In this document: positions 9,298 through 21,227 of the stretch, in pieces | Layout: each line of letters opens with the position of its first letter | How positions within the stretch are numbered: the stretch's first letter is position 1 | Source: Alphaproteobacteria bacterium | GTDB taxonomy: Bacteria; Pseudomonadota; Alphaproteobacteria; Kiloniellales; DSM-21159 | Reading direction: 5' to 3' | DNA: 42,243 nucleotides | NCBI GenBank assembly: GCA_030433005.1 | Contig: JAUILQ010000048.1 | Span: 1 to 42,243 of the forward strand | Program-made: the position numbers and the translations under genes | Notes under the pieces: model-generated | What the model was told of the DNA's origin: nothing | Databases searched by the model: none | The model's input: the letters and a program-made list of their open reading frames with translations, nothing else

Positions 9298-11078
9298 TCG
9301 GCCACACGCCCGGCCGGAAGGCCGCCCAGAACCGCGGCGCGCGGGTCGCCCGCGTGACGCCCTGCGGGCGCGACCTCGGCCCGCACCAGGGCTGGGTCGT
9401 CGAGCTGGACGGCCAGGCCAAGAGCGCGCTGGAGACCGGCCGCACGCGCCTGCTGGTCACCGGCTTCGTCTTCGCCCTCGCCTTCCTGGGCGTCGCCGGC
9501 CGCCTGGTCGACCTGTCGCTGTTCGGCGCCGCGGCCGAGCCGGCGCGCGCCGAGGCGCCGACCGCCGACGAGCTGCGCCCGACGCGCGCCGCCATCACCG
9601 ACCGCAACGGCGAGATCCTGGCGACGACGCTGCCGGTCGCCTCGGTCTACGCCAACCCGCGCGAGATCCGCGACCCGGCCATGGCGGCCAAGCGCCTGGC
9701 CACCGCCCTGCCCGACCTCGACCACGCGGCGACCCTGCGCCGGCTGTCCGAGGACCGCAGCTTCGTCTGGGTCAAGCGCCACGTCAGCCCGCGCGAGATG
9801 GCCGCGGTCAACCGTCTGGGCATCCCCGGCGTGCGCTTCCAGCGCGAGGAGAAGCGCGTCTACCCGCACGGCAGCCTGGTCAGCCAGGTCGTCGGCCTGA
9901 CCGACATCGACGGCCACGGCATCGCCGGCATGGAGCGCGCGCGCGACGGCCAGCTCGCCGACGGCCGCAGCCCGCTGGCGCTCTCGCTCGACCTCCGGAT
10001 CCAGTACATCCTGGCCGAGGAGCTGGCCGCCTCGATGCAGACCTTCAGCGGCATCGGCGCCGCCGGCCTGGTCGTCGACGCCCGCTCCGGCGAGATCCTG
10101 GCACAGGTCTCGCTGCCCAGCTTCGACCCCGACGACCCCGGCGCGGCCAGCGAGGAGGCGCGCTTCAACCGGGCCAGCCTGGGCGTCTACGAGATGGGCT
10201 CGGTGTTCAAGCTGTTCACCGCCGCGATGGCGCTCGACGCCGGCACCGCGCGCCTGACCGACGGCTACGACGTCACCGACCCGATCCGCGTCGGCCGCTA
10301 CCGCATCACCGACTACCACCCGATCCGCGGCACCCTCAGCGTGCCGGAGATCATCATGCACTCCAGCAACATCGGCACGGTGCACATGGCGATGGACGCC
10401 GGCACCGAGCGACTGCTGGCCTTCTATGACGCCCTGGGGCTGACCCGCGCCGCACGCACCGAGCTGCCGGAGAGCGGCCAGCCGCTGCTGCCCTCGCCCT
10501 GGCGCGAGATCAACACCATGACCGCCTCCTACGGCCACGGCATCGCCGTGACGCCGCTGCAGCTTGTCAGGGCCGTCTCGGCGATCGCCAACGGCGGCGA
10601 GCTGCCCGAGCTCTCCCTGGTCCGCAAGGAGCCGGGCGAGCCGGTGGCGCGGACCCGGGTGCTGACCGAGGAGACCTCGCGGCAGATGCGCTGGCTGATG
10701 CGCCTGGTCGTCGAGAAGGGCACCGGCAGCAAGGCCGACGCCGCGGGCTACCTTGTCGGCGGCAAGACCGGCACCGCGGACAAGCTGGCGCCCTCCGGCG
10801 GCTACGCGAAGAACAAGCGCATCGCGACCTTCGTCGGGGCCTTCCCGATGGACGACCCCGAGTACGTCATCTTCGCCATGGTCGACGAGCCCAAGGGCAC
10901 CAAGGAGACCTACGGCTACGCCACAGCCGGCTGGGTCTCGGCGCCGGTCATCGGCCGGGTCGTCGAGCGCATCGCGCCGCTGCTCGGCATCGCGCCGCGG
11001 CGCGGCGACGACGAGACCGAGACCGAGCGGCGCATCGTCCCGGTGGTCTACCGGGGAATCGACTTTGCGGATCGCTGA
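9294..11078 (+). CDS. ftsI: Septal peptidoglycan transpeptidase FtsI (PBP3)
   Basis: A 594-residue class B penicillin-binding protein. The cytoplasmic N-terminus (about 50 residues) is long and basic. A single membrane helix lies around residues 52-75 (LLVTGFVFALAFLGVAGRLV). The PBP dimerisation domain follows (DRNGEILATTL onward). The transpeptidase domain has the three active-site motifs: SVFK at about 303-306 (Ser303 nucleophile), SSN at about 357-359 and KTG at about 491-493. The enzyme cross-links new septal peptidoglycan in complex with FtsW. The start overlaps the ftsL stop, and its 3' end overlaps murE by 14 bases. Confidence 0.96.
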   Translation: MIGHTPGRKAAQNRGARVARVTPCGRDLGPHQGWVVELDGQAKSALETGRTRLLVTGFVFALAFLGVAGRLVDLSLFGAAAEPARAEAPTADELRPTRAAITDRNGEILATTLPVASVYANPREIRDPAMAAKRLATALPDLDHAATLRRLSEDRSFVWVKRHVSPREMAAVNRLGIPGVRFQREEKRVYPHGSLVSQVVGLTDIDGHGIAGMERARDGQLADGRSPLALSLDLRIQYILAEELAASMQTFSGIGAAGLVVDARSGEILAQVSLPSFDPDDPGAASEEARFNRASLGVYEMGSVFKLFTAAMALDAGTARLTDGYDVTDPIRVGRYRITDYHPIRGTLSVPEIIMHSSNIGTVHMAMDAGTERLLAFYDALGLTRAARTELPESGQPLLPSPWREINTMTASYGHGIAVTPLQLVRAVSAIANGGELPELSLVRKEPGEPVARTRVLTEETSRQMRWLMRLVVEKGTGSKADAAGYLVGGKTGTADKLAPSGGYAKNKRIATFVGAFPMDDPEYVIFAMVDEPKGTKETYGYATAGWVSAPVIGRVVERIAPLLGIAPRRGDDETETERRIVPVVYRGIDFADR

Positions 11079-12564
11079 GCTGATCGGAGCGGAGAACGCC
11101 ACGACCATGACCGGGCTCGCCAGGGAGACGGCAGCTGAGACCGAGATCCTCGGCCTGACGGCGGACAGCCGCCGGGTCGAGCCCGGCTGGCTGTTCGCGG
11201 CGATCCCGGGCAGCCGCTTCGACGGGCGCGACTACATCGACGAGGCGGTGTCGCGCGGCGCCGCCGCCGTGCTGGCGCCCCAGGGCACGGAGCTGAAGGA
11301 CTACGGCCGGCCGGTCGCGCTGATCGAGGACGCGCAGCCGCGCCGCGCCCTGGCCCGCATGGCGGCGACCTTCCACGGCGGCCAGCCGCGCACCGTCGTC
11401 GCGGTCACCGGCACCAACGGCAAGACCTCGGTGGTCAGCTTCACGCGCCAGCTCTGGGAGCTGCTCGGCTGGCCGGCGGCGAGCCTCGGCACCCTGGGCC
11501 TGGTGCCGCCGCGCGCCGACGCGCCGCGCGCACTGACCACGCCCGACCCGGTCGAGCTGGCGCGCTGCCTGGCGGACCTCAAGGGCGCCGGCTTCGAGCA
11601 CCTGGCGATCGAGGCCTCGAGCCACGGCCTCGACCAGTACCGCCTGGACGGCCTGCAGCTCTCGGCTGCCGCCTTCACCAACCTGTCGCGCGACCATCTC
11701 GACTACCACGCCGACATGGCCGCCTACCGCACGGCCAAGGAACGCCTCTTCGTCGAGCTGCTGCCGGCCGGCGGCACCGCCGTGCTGAACGCCGACGTGC
11801 CGGAGTTCGAGCGTCTCGCCGGACTCTGCCGGGAGCGCGGCCAGCGGGTCCTCTCCTACGGCCGCAAGGGCGCCGAGCTGAGCCTGCGCGACCTGCAGCC
11901 GGAGAGCGGCCGCCTGATCCTGGAGCTGACCGTGCTCGGCAAGGAGCGGCGCGTCGCGCTGCCGGTCGCCGGCGTGTTCCAGGCCTGGAACGCCCTGGCC
12001 GCGCTTGGCCTGGTGCTGGCCGAGGAGGCCGCCGCGCCCTGCCAGGCGGTCGCCGCGCTGGAGCGCCTCGACGGCGTGCCGGGCCGCGTCGAGCTGGTCG
12101 GCCACACGCCGGCCGGCGGCGCCGTCTACGTCGACTACGCCCACACGCCCGACGCCCTGGAGACGGTGCTCGGGGCGGTGCGGCCGCACACCGCCGGACG
12201 GCTGCTCGTGGTGTTCGGCGCCGGCGGCGACCGCGATCCCGGCAAGCGCCCGCTGATGGGCGAGGCCGCGGCGGCCCACGCCGACCTCGCCATCGTCACC
12301 GACGACAACCCGCGCAGCGAGCCGCCGGCGACGATCCGCGCCCAGATCCTGGCCGCGGCACCGGGCGCCCGCGAGATCGGCGACCGCCGCCAGGCGATCG
12401 CCCAGGCGGTCGCGCTGCTGGAATCCGGCGACGCCCTGGTGATCGCCGGCAAGGGCCACGAGGCCGGCCAGATCGTCGGCGACCGGGTGCTGCCCTTCGA
12501 CGACCGCCTGGTCGCCGCCGAGGCCATCGCCCGCCTGGGCGACACGACGGGAGGCCGGGCATGA
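11065..12564 (+). CDS. murE: UDP-MurNAc-Ala-Glu:meso-diaminopimelate ligase MurE
   Basis: A 499-residue Mur ligase that adds the third stem-peptide residue. The ATP-binding loop is TGTNGKTS near residue 115. The DNPR motif near 414 is the signature of ligases that accept meso-diaminopimelate, as expected in a Gram-negative. I chose TTG 11065 because a GGGGA element lies about eight bases upstream and the resulting start (RIAELIGA) matches the usual MurE N-terminus. ATG 11107 would give a protein 14 residues shorter. The TTG start lies inside ftsI. Its stop overlaps murF (ATGA). Confidence 0.94.
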   Translation: MRIAELIGAENATTMTGLARETAAETEILGLTADSRRVEPGWLFAAIPGSRFDGRDYIDEAVSRGAAAVLAPQGTELKDYGRPVALIEDAQPRRALARMAATFHGGQPRTVVAVTGTNGKTSVVSFTRQLWELLGWPAASLGTLGLVPPRADAPRALTTPDPVELARCLADLKGAGFEHLAIEASSHGLDQYRLDGLQLSAAAFTNLSRDHLDYHADMAAYRTAKERLFVELLPAGGTAVLNADVPEFERLAGLCRERGQRVLSYGRKGAELSLRDLQPESGRLILELTVLGKERRVALPVAGVFQAWNALAALGLVLAEEAAAPCQAVAALERLDGVPGRVELVGHTPAGGAVYVDYAHTPDALETVLGAVRPHTAGRLLVVFGAGGDRDPGKRPLMGEAAAAHADLAIVTDDNPRSEPPATIRAQILAAAPGAREIGDRRQAIAQAVALLESGDALVIAGKGHEAGQIVGDRVLPFDDRLVAAEAIARLGDTTGGRA

Positions 12565-14027
12565 GCAGCGCCGAACCGCACCGCCTGCCGCTCTGGACCG
12601 CCGCCGAGGCGCAGGGCGCCACCGCCGGCCGACTGGAGGGTCGCGGCGACTGGCAGGCCCATGGCGTGTCGATCGACAGCCGCACGCTGCTGGCCGGCGA
12701 TCTCTTCGTCGCGCTCGCCGGGCCGAGCTTCGACGGCCACGACTTCGTCGCCGCCGCCCTGGAGGCAGGCGCCGCCGCCGCGCTGGTGCATCGCGTGCCC
12801 GAGGGCCTGCCGGCGGACGCGCCGCTGCTCGTCGTTGAGGACAGCCTGGCGGGGCTGCGCGCGCTCGGCCGCGCCAGCCGCGCGCGCACCGGCGCCAAGG
12901 TGCTGGCGGTCACCGGCTCGGCCGGCAAGACCGGCACCAAGGACGCGCTGCGTGCCTGCCTGTCGGCCCAGGGCCCGACCTACGCCAGCGCCGCCAGCTT
13001 CAACAACCACTGGGGCGTGCCGCTGTCGCTGGCGCGGCTGCCGCGCGAGGCCGCCTACGGCGTCTTCGAGATGGGCATGAACCACGCCGGCGAGATCGCC
13101 GAGCTGACCGCCCTCGCGCGCCCGGACATCGCCATCGTCACCAACATCGGCCTCGCCCACATCGAGTACCTGGGCAGCCAGGAGGCGATCGCCGACGCCA
13201 AGGCCGAGATCTTCCGGGGCGTGCCGCCGGGCGGCGCCGCCGTGCTGCCGCGCGACGACGCGCACTACGCGCGCCTCGCGGGCCACGCGCGCGACGCCGG
13301 CATCCGGCGCATCGTCGGCTTCGGCCGCCACGCCGAGGCCGAAGTCCGGCTGGTCACGCTCGACCTCTACGCGACCTGCAGCGCGGTCTCGGCGGTGGTC
13401 CTGGGCGAGCCGATCGACTTCTGCCTGTCGCTGCCCGGCGAGCACCACGCGATGAACGCCCTGGCGGTGCTCGGCGCGGTGCGCCTGGCCGGCGCCGAGC
13501 TCGGCCCGGCCGCCGCCGAGCTGGCGCGGCTGAAGCCGCTCAAGGGCCGCGGCCTGCGCCGCAAGCTGACGCTGCCCGGCGGCAGCTGCCTGCTGATCGA
13601 CGAGAGCTACAACGCCAACCCGAAGTCGGTGGAGGCGGCGCTGTCGGTGCTCGCCAAGGCGGCGCTCGGCCCCGGCGGCCGGCGCATCGCGGTGCTCGGC
13701 GACATGCTCGAGCTGGGCGCCGAGGCCGCCGACTACCACCGCGGCCTGGCACGGCCGCTCGAGGCCTACGGCATCGACCGTGTCTACTGCTGCGGCCCGC
13801 TGATGGCCGAGCTCGCCGCCGTCCTGCCGGACGGGCGCCTGGCCGCGCACGCGCCCGATTCCGCGGCCCTGGCCGAGCGCCTGGTCGCCGAGCTCGCGCC
13901 CGGCGACGCGGTCCTGGTCAAGGGCTCGCTGGGCAGCCGCATGGCCCGCGTGATCGAGGCGCTGGAGCGCCTGGAGCGCGAGGCCGAGGACCAGCCGGCG
14001 CCGCCGCGCGCGGCCAACGGGCACTGA
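12561..14027 (+). CDS. murF: UDP-MurNAc-tripeptide:D-Ala-D-Ala ligase MurF
   Basis: A 488-residue Mur ligase that completes the cytoplasmic UDP-MurNAc-pentapeptide. The N-terminal substrate domain contains SIDSRTLLAGDLFVAL. The ATP loop is TGSAGKTGTKD (Lys about 123). The MurF-typical FNNHWGVPLSLAR and FEMGMNHAGEI follow. The C-terminal domain contains LIDESYNANPKSVEAAL, the equivalent of the DNPR region in MurE and specific to MurF. The start overlaps the murE stop as ATGA. mraY begins nine bases after the stop. Confidence 0.96.
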   Translation: MSSAEPHRLPLWTAAEAQGATAGRLEGRGDWQAHGVSIDSRTLLAGDLFVALAGPSFDGHDFVAAALEAGAAAALVHRVPEGLPADAPLLVVEDSLAGLRALGRASRARTGAKVLAVTGSAGKTGTKDALRACLSAQGPTYASAASFNNHWGVPLSLARLPREAAYGVFEMGMNHAGEIAELTALARPDIAIVTNIGLAHIEYLGSQEAIADAKAEIFRGVPPGGAAVLPRDDAHYARLAGHARDAGIRRIVGFGRHAEAEVRLVTLDLYATCSAVSAVVLGEPIDFCLSLPGEHHAMNALAVLGAVRLAGAELGPAAAELARLKPLKGRGLRRKLTLPGGSCLLIDESYNANPKSVEAALSVLAKAALGPGGRRIAVLGDMLELGAEAADYHRGLARPLEAYGIDRVYCCGPLMAELAAVLPDGRLAAHAPDSAALAERLVAELAPGDAVLVKGSLGSRMARVIEALERLEREAEDQPAPPRAANGH

Positions 14028-14036
14028 GGAGACGCC

Positions 14037-15122
14037 ATGCTCAACCTCCTCGTCCCCTTCGCCGACCAGTTCGTCGTCTTCAACCTGTTCCGCTACCTGA
14101 CCTTCAGGACCGGCGGCGCGGTGCTGACCGCCCTGCTGTTCGCCTTCGTGTTCGGCCCCCAGGTCATCGCCCGGCTGCGCGCGCGCCAGCGCGAAGGCCA
14201 GCCGATCCGCACCGACGGCCCGGAGACGCACCTGCTGACCAAGCAGGGCACGCCGACCATGGGCGGCGTGCTGATCCTCTCGGCGCTCAGCGTCTCGACC
14301 CTGCTGTGGGCCGACCTGTCGAACCCCTACGTCTGGATCGTGCTGTTCGTGACCATCGGCTTCGGGCTGCTGGGCGCCGGCGACGACTACCTGAAGCTGA
14401 CCAAGCGCAGCCACCGCGGCCTGCCCGGCAAGCTGAAGCTGCTCGGCCAGTTCGCGATCTCGGCGGTCGCCGTGGTCGCCATCGTCTCGATCAGCCCCGA
14501 CGAGCTGCGCAACCAGCTGACCATCCCCTTCCTGAAGAACGTGCTGGTCGACCTCGGGCTGTTCTTCGGCGTCTTCGCGATCTTCGTGATGGTCGGCGCC
14601 TCCAACGCGGTCAACCTGACCGACGGGCTCGACGGCCTGGCCATCGTGCCGGTGATGATCGCCGCCGCCAGCTTCGCGCTGATCGTCTACCTGGTCGGCA
14701 ACATCCGCTTCGCCGACTACCTGCAGGTCCATTACGTGCCGGGAACCGGCGAGCTGGCGGTGTTCTGCGGCGCGCTGGTCGGCGCCGGGCTCGGCTTCCT
14801 CTGGTTCAACGCGCCGCCGGCCATGGTCTTCATGGGCGACACCGGGTCGCTGTCCTGCGGCGGCGCGCTCGGCACCATCGCGGTCATCGCCAAGCACGAG
14901 CTGGTGCTGGCGATGATCGGCGGCCTGTTCGTGCTGGAGACCGTCTCGGTGATCGTCCAGGTCGCCTCGTTCCGGCTGACCGGCAAGCGCGTCTTCCGCA
15001 TGGCGCCGCTGCACCATCACTTCGAGAAGAAGGGCTGGGCCGAGCCGACCGTCGTCATCCGCTTCTGGATCATCGCCGTCATCCTGGCGCTGATCGGCCT
15101 CTCGACGCTGAAGCTGAGGTGA
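14037..15122 (+). CDS. mraY: Phospho-MurNAc-pentapeptide translocase MraY
   Basis: A 361-residue integral membrane enzyme with about ten helices. It transfers phospho-MurNAc-pentapeptide to undecaprenyl phosphate to give lipid I. Active-site motifs are visible: [10 protein letters not shown] (the Asp pair, near residues 117-118), [13 protein letters not shown] near 190, and the HHHFE loop near 325. The length equals the usual 360 residues. GAGGAG lies just upstream of ATG 14037. murD follows after four bases. Confidence 0.97.
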   Translation: MLNLLVPFADQFVVFNLFRYLTFRTGGAVLTALLFAFVFGPQVIARLRARQREGQPIRTDGPETHLLTKQGTPTMGGVLILSALSVSTLLWADLSNPYVWIVLFVTIGFGLLGAGDDYLKLTKRSHRGLPGKLKLLGQFAISAVAVVAIVSISPDELRNQLTIPFLKNVLVDLGLFFGVFAIFVMVGASNAVNLTDGLDGLAIVPVMIAAASFALIVYLVGNIRFADYLQVHYVPGTGELAVFCGALVGAGLGFLWFNAPPAMVFMGDTGSLSCGGALGTIAVIAKHELVLAMIGGLFVLETVSVIVQVASFRLTGKRVFRMAPLHHHFEKKGWAEPTVVIRFWIIAVILALIGLSTLKLR

Positions 15123-15126
15123 GGCC

Positions 15127-16533
15127 GTGATCGAGCTGCCCTTCTTCCACGGCTACACAGTCGCAGTGCTCGGGCTCGGCAAGTCCGGGCTGTCGGCGGC
15201 GCGCGCGCTGATGGCCTCCGGCGCCGAGGTCTGGGCCTGGGACGACAACGAGGACACCCGCGCCCGAGCCCGCGAGGCCGGCATCCCCCTGGTCGACCTG
15301 GCCAACGCCAACTGGGACGAGCCGGTGACCCTGGTGATCAGCCCGGGCATTCCCCATACCCATCCGGCTCCGCACCCGGTCGCCGCCCTGGCGCGCGAGC
15401 GCGGCGTCGAGATCATCGGCGAGATCGAGCTGCTCGGCCGCGCCGACCCCGACGCCCGCTTCATCGGCGTGACCGGCACCAACGGCAAGTCGACGACGAC
15501 GGCGCTGATCGGCCACATCCTGAAGCTGGCCGCCCGCCGGGCCGACGTCGGCGGCAACCTGGGCACCCCGGCGACCGCGCTCGAGCTGGTCGGCGCCGAG
15601 GGCTTCCACGTCATCGAGATGTCCAGCTACGCGCTGGAGATCACCTTCTCGATCACCTTCGACGTCGCGGTCCTGCTCAACGTCACGCCCGACCACCTGG
15701 AGCGGCACGGCGGCATGGCCGGCTACGTCGCGGCCAAGCGCAACATCTTCCGCCGGCAGACCAGCCCGCGCACCGCGGTGATCGGCGTCGACGACGAGAC
15801 CTGCCGCACGATCCACCGCGAGCTGGCCGAGGCCGGCGACCAGGTGGTCCGCCCGATCTCGGCCGAGCGGGCGGTCGAGGGCGGCGTCTACGTGCGCGAC
15901 GGCGTGCTGGTCGACGACAGCGAGGGCCAGGCCGTGCCGGCGCTCGACCTGCGCGAGGTCGCGACCCTGCCGGGCCGCCACAACTGGCAGAACGCCGCCG
16001 CCGCCTACGCCGCCTGCCGGGCGGTCGGCGTCGACGGCGCGACGATCGCCGCCTGCATCCGCAGCTTCGCCGGCCTGCCGCACCGCCAGGAGCTGGTCGC
16101 GACCGTCGACGGCATCGCCTACGTCAACGATTCCAAGGCGACCAACGCCGACGCCGCCGGCAAGGCCCTGGCCTGCTACGACGCGATCTACTGGATCGCC
16201 GGCGGGCGCGCCAAGGAGACCGGGCTCGAGGGCCTGGAGCCCTTCTACCCGCGCATCGCCGAGGCCTTCCTGATCGGCGAGGCGGAGGAATCCTTCGCGC
16301 AGGCGCTGGAGGGGCGGGTCGCCTACCAGCGCTGCGGGGACCTGGCGACCGCGATCGCCGCGGCGACGGTCGCCGCCCGGCGCGACGCCCGGCCGGGCGC
16401 CGTGGTGCTGCTGTCGCCGGCCTGCGCCTCCTTCGACCAGTTCCGCTCCTTCGAGGAGCGCGGCGAGACCTTCCGCAAGGCGGTCTCGGCGATTCCGGGA
16501 CAGCGCGCCGAGGGCGCAGGAGGCCGGCCATGA
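15127..16533 (+). CDS. murD: UDP-MurNAc-L-alanine:D-glutamate ligase MurD
   Basis: A 468-residue Mur ligase adding D-Glu. The N-terminal Rossmann-like domain starts VAVLGLGKSGLSAARAL. The ATP loop is VTGTNGKSTT (Lys about 121). The middle includes HVIEMSSYALE and LNVTPDHLERH. The C-terminal domain has YVNDSKATNADA, the MurD-type signature, and LLSPACASFDQF near the end. The start is GTG 15127, just after GAGG. The stop overlaps ftsW (ATGA). Confidence 0.96.
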   Translation: MIELPFFHGYTVAVLGLGKSGLSAARALMASGAEVWAWDDNEDTRARAREAGIPLVDLANANWDEPVTLVISPGIPHTHPAPHPVAALARERGVEIIGEIELLGRADPDARFIGVTGTNGKSTTTALIGHILKLAARRADVGGNLGTPATALELVGAEGFHVIEMSSYALEITFSITFDVAVLLNVTPDHLERHGGMAGYVAAKRNIFRRQTSPRTAVIGVDDETCRTIHRELAEAGDQVVRPISAERAVEGGVYVRDGVLVDDSEGQAVPALDLREVATLPGRHNWQNAAAAYAACRAVGVDGATIAACIRSFAGLPHRQELVATVDGIAYVNDSKATNADAAGKALACYDAIYWIAGGRAKETGLEGLEPFYPRIAEAFLIGEAEESFAQALEGRVAYQRCGDLATAIAAATVAARRDARPGAVVLLSPACASFDQFRSFEERGETFRKAVSAIPGQRAEGAGGRP

Positions 16534-17672
16534 TGGCGGCCTACGGACGCGGCGACACCTCGCTGGTCGGGCGCTGGTGGTGGACCATCGACCGCTGGTC
16601 GCTGGTCGCGCTGCTGCTGCTGATGGCCTTCGGCGCGGTGCTGATCGTCGCCGCCTCGCCGGCGGTCTCGGAGCGCATCGGCCTCGACTCCTTCTCCCTG
16701 GCCAAGCGCCAGCTGGTGCTGCTGCCGGTGGCCATCGCCCTGATGCTCGGCCTGTCGCTGTTCAACGTGCGCTGGATCCGCCGGATCGGCGTGCTCGGGC
16801 TGCTCGGCTCCATGGCCCTGCTGGTCCTGACCCTGGTGCTCGGCAGCGAGATCAAGGGTGCGGTGCGCTGGATCAACATCGGCGGCTTCTCGCTGCAGGC
16901 CTCGGAGTTCGCCAAGCCCTGCTTCGCCGTCGCCGCCGGCTGGATCTTCGCGCTCGGCCGCGAGCACCGCGAGTTCCCGGGCTGGATGGTCGCCACGGCG
17001 CTCTGGGCGGTGATGGTCATGCTGCTGCTGCTGCAGCCCGACCTCGGCCAGGCCGTGGTGGTCAGCGCCATCTTCGGCGTGCAGTTCTTCCTGGCCGGCC
17101 TGCCCTGGTTCCTGGTCGGCGCCTTCGCGGCGCTCGGCCTGGCCGGCATCGGCGGCGCCTACTTCCTGTTCCCGCACGTCGCCCAGCGCATCGACTCCTT
17201 CCTCGATCCGGCGGCCGGCGACCGCTACCAGATCGACCGCTCGCTCGAGGCCTTCGCCGACGGCGGGCTGTTCGGCCGGGGCCCCGGTGAGGGCCGGGTC
17301 AAGGAGGTGCTGCCCGACGCCCACGCCGACTTCGTGTTCGCGGTGGCGGGCGAAGAGCTGGGCCTGCTCGCCTGCCTGCTGCTGGTCCTGCTGTTCGCCT
17401 TCGTCATGCTGCGCGGCTTCGGCCGCGCGCTCGGCGAAAGCAACCTCTTCGTGCTGCTCGCGGCGACCGGGCTGTTCACCCAGTTCGGCCTGCAGGCCCT
17501 GATCAACATGGGGTCGTCCCTGCACCTGATCCCGACCAAGGGCATGACCCTGCCCTTCGTCAGCTACGGCGGCTCGTCGCTGATCGCGCTGGCGCTGGGC
17601 ATGGGCATGGCGATGGCCCTGACCCGCCGCCACGCCGGCCGCCTCGAAACCGCATCCGGAGACGCGCCATGA
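16530..17672 (+). CDS. ftsW: Septal peptidoglycan glycosyltransferase FtsW
   Basis: A 380-residue SEDS-family membrane protein with about ten helices. It polymerises lipid II into septal glycan strands together with FtsI. Family motifs include the [20 protein letters not shown] block near residues 110-130, [11 protein letters not shown] near 170 and the terminal [21 protein letters not shown]. The periplasmic loop holds [24 protein letters not shown]. The N-terminus is cytoplasmic and short. ATG overlaps the murD stop, and its own stop overlaps murG. Confidence 0.96.
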   Translation: MMAAYGRGDTSLVGRWWWTIDRWSLVALLLLMAFGAVLIVAASPAVSERIGLDSFSLAKRQLVLLPVAIALMLGLSLFNVRWIRRIGVLGLLGSMALLVLTLVLGSEIKGAVRWINIGGFSLQASEFAKPCFAVAAGWIFALGREHREFPGWMVATALWAVMVMLLLLQPDLGQAVVVSAIFGVQFFLAGLPWFLVGAFAALGLAGIGGAYFLFPHVAQRIDSFLDPAAGDRYQIDRSLEAFADGGLFGRGPGEGRVKEVLPDAHADFVFAVAGEELGLLACLLLVLLFAFVMLRGFGRALGESNLFVLLAATGLFTQFGLQALINMGSSLHLIPTKGMTLPFVSYGGSSLIALALGMGMAMALTRRHAGRLETASGDAP

Positions 17673-18822
17673 CCGCCGCGAAGCAGCAGCGCAAGCTCGC
17701 CGTGCTGGCCGCCGGCGGCACCGGCGGCCACCTGTTCCCCGCCAAGGCGCTGGCCCAGGCTCTGCTGGCGCGCGGCTGGCGGGTCGCGCTGATTACCGAC
17801 GAGCGCGGCGGCGGCTTCGGCCCGGACCTGCCGCAGGTCGAGGTCTACCGCATCTCGGCCGGCGGCCTGGCCGGCGGCGGCCTGATGCGCAAGCTGCGCA
17901 GCTTCGCCAAGCTGGCCTACGGCAGCTTCGAGGCCTGGTCGCTGCTCGGCCGCCTCAAGCCCGCGGTCGCGGTCGGCTTCGGCGGCTACCCCTCGGTACC
18001 GACGATCCTGGCGGCGCACCGCCGCCGCATCCCGATCGTGCTGCACGAGCAGAACCAGATCGCCGGCCGCGCCAACCGCCTGCTCGCCGGCCGCGCCCGG
18101 CTGATCGGGGTTTCCTTCCCGCAGACCGCCGGCCTGGAGGCCGTCGCCGAGCGGCTGCGGGTCACCGGCAACCCGGTGCGCGGCCCGATCGCCGCGGTCG
18201 GCCGCAAGCCCTACGCCCTGCCCGGCAAGGAGGACCGCCTGCGCCTGCTGGTCACCGGCGGCAGCCAGGGCGCGCGCGTCTTCAACGAGCTGCTGCCCAA
18301 GGCGCTGTGCCGGCTGCCCGAGGCTGTCAGGGCGCGGCTCCTGGTCGCCCAGCAGGTCCGCGGCGACGACCTGGAGAGCGTCGCGGCGACCTACCGCGAC
18401 TGCGGCATCGCCTGCGACCTCAGGAGCTTCTTCGACGACATGCCGGAGCGTCTCGCCGCCGCCCACCTGCTGGTCTGCCGCGCCGGCGCCTCGACGGTGA
18501 CCGAACTGGCCGCGGCCGGCCGGCCGGCGATCCTGGTGCCCTACCCCTTCGCCGCCGACGACCACCAGACCGGCAACGCCCGGGCCTTCGCCAGCGCCGG
18601 CGGCGGCTGGGTCATGCCGCAGCACGACCTGACGCCCGAGCGCCTGGCCGAGCGCCTCGCCGACCTGCTGTCCGATCCCGGCACGCTGGCCAGGGCCTCT
18701 GCGGCCGCGCGCGGCTTCGCCGAGCCCGACGCCGCCGAACGGCTGGCCGACCTGGTCGCCGAGGCGCTCGACGGCAACGGCCAGGCGCGTCCGGCCGGCA
18801 AGCGCGACGAGGAGGCCGCGGC

Positions 18823-18826
<4 letters not shown>
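17669..18826 (+). CDS. murG: UDP-GlcNAc:lipid I N-acetylglucosaminyltransferase MurG
   Basis: A 385-residue GT-B glycosyltransferase that makes lipid II on the inner membrane surface. The N-terminal glycine loop is [12 protein letters not shown] (residues about 13-24). The family motifs [14 protein letters not shown] and [15 protein letters not shown] follow near 105-140. The C-terminal nucleotide-sugar domain has [16 protein letters not shown] and [31 protein letters not shown]. The end is a short polar tail. Both ends overlap neighbours by ATGA, indicating tight translational coupling with ftsW and murC. Confidence 0.97.
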
Positions 18827-20243
<1,417 letters not shown>

Positions 20244-20247
<4 letters not shown>

Positions 20248-21227
20248 CCGCCGTCCCCGAAACCTCGCCCCGCACGGCCACCCGGCTGATCGAGCGCCTG
20301 CCGGCCGTGCGCGGCCGCCTGACCGAGCAGGCGCCGCTCGCCGGCGTCACCTGGTTCCGCGTCGGCGGTCCGGCCGAGGTCGCCTTCCGGCCGGCCGACC
20401 GCGACGACCTGATCGCCTTCCTGAAGGCCAAGCCGGCCGACGTGCCGGTGACGCCGATCGGCGTCGCCTCCAACCTGCTGATCCGCGACGGCGGGGTGCG
20501 CGGCGTCGTGCTGCGCCTCGGCCGCGACTTCGCCGGGGTCGAGGTCGCCGAGGCCGAGGGCGGCGGCCGCGAGATCCTGTGCGGCGCCGGCGCGCTCGAC
20601 GTCGACGTCGCCGAGGCCGCGGCGCGCGCCGGCGTCGGCGGCCTGGAGTTCCTGGTCGGCGTGCCCGGCACGATCGGCGGCGCGCTGAGGATGAACGCGG
20701 GCTCCTACGGACGCGAGATCAAGGACGTGCTGGTCTGGGCCGAGGCGCTGGCGCCCGACGGCACGCTGCACCGCCTGACGCCGGACGAGATGGACCTGAG
20801 CTACCGCCACTGCGGCGTGCCGGCCGACTGGATCTTCCTGGGCGCGGCGCTGCGCGGCCATCCGGACGAGCCCTCGGCCGTGGCGCGGCGCATGAGCGAG
20901 ATCCAGCAGGCGCGCGCCGAGAGCCAGCCGATCCGCAGCCGCACCGGCGGCAGCACCTTCAAGAACCCGCCGGGCGAGCGCGCCTGGCAGCTGGTCGACC
21001 GCGCCGGCTGCCGCGGCCTGCGCAAGGGCGGCGCCCAGGTCTCGGAGAAGCACTGCAACTTCCTGATCAACACCGGCACCGCCACCGCCGCCGACCTGGA
21101 GGGCCTGGGCGAGGAGGTCCGCCGCCGGGTGCGCGAGGCGACCGGCGTCGAGCTGCAGTGGGAGATCAGGCGCATCGGCGTCGCCGCCGACGACGACGCC
21201 GGCACGGGCCAGGGAGGGGGACGATGA
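20244..21227 (+). CDS. murB: UDP-N-acetylenolpyruvoylglucosamine reductase MurB
   Basis: A 327-residue FAD-dependent reductase that completes UDP-MurNAc synthesis. The FAD-binding region contains [13 protein letters not shown] and [38 protein letters not shown] (split motif near residues 132-156) is the central family block. [12 protein letters not shown] near 234 carries the catalytic serine, and [23 protein letters not shown] lies near the end. The organisation is that of type I MurB. The start is GTG 20244 overlapping the murC stop, preceded by GGGGGAGGG-like purines. Confidence 0.96.
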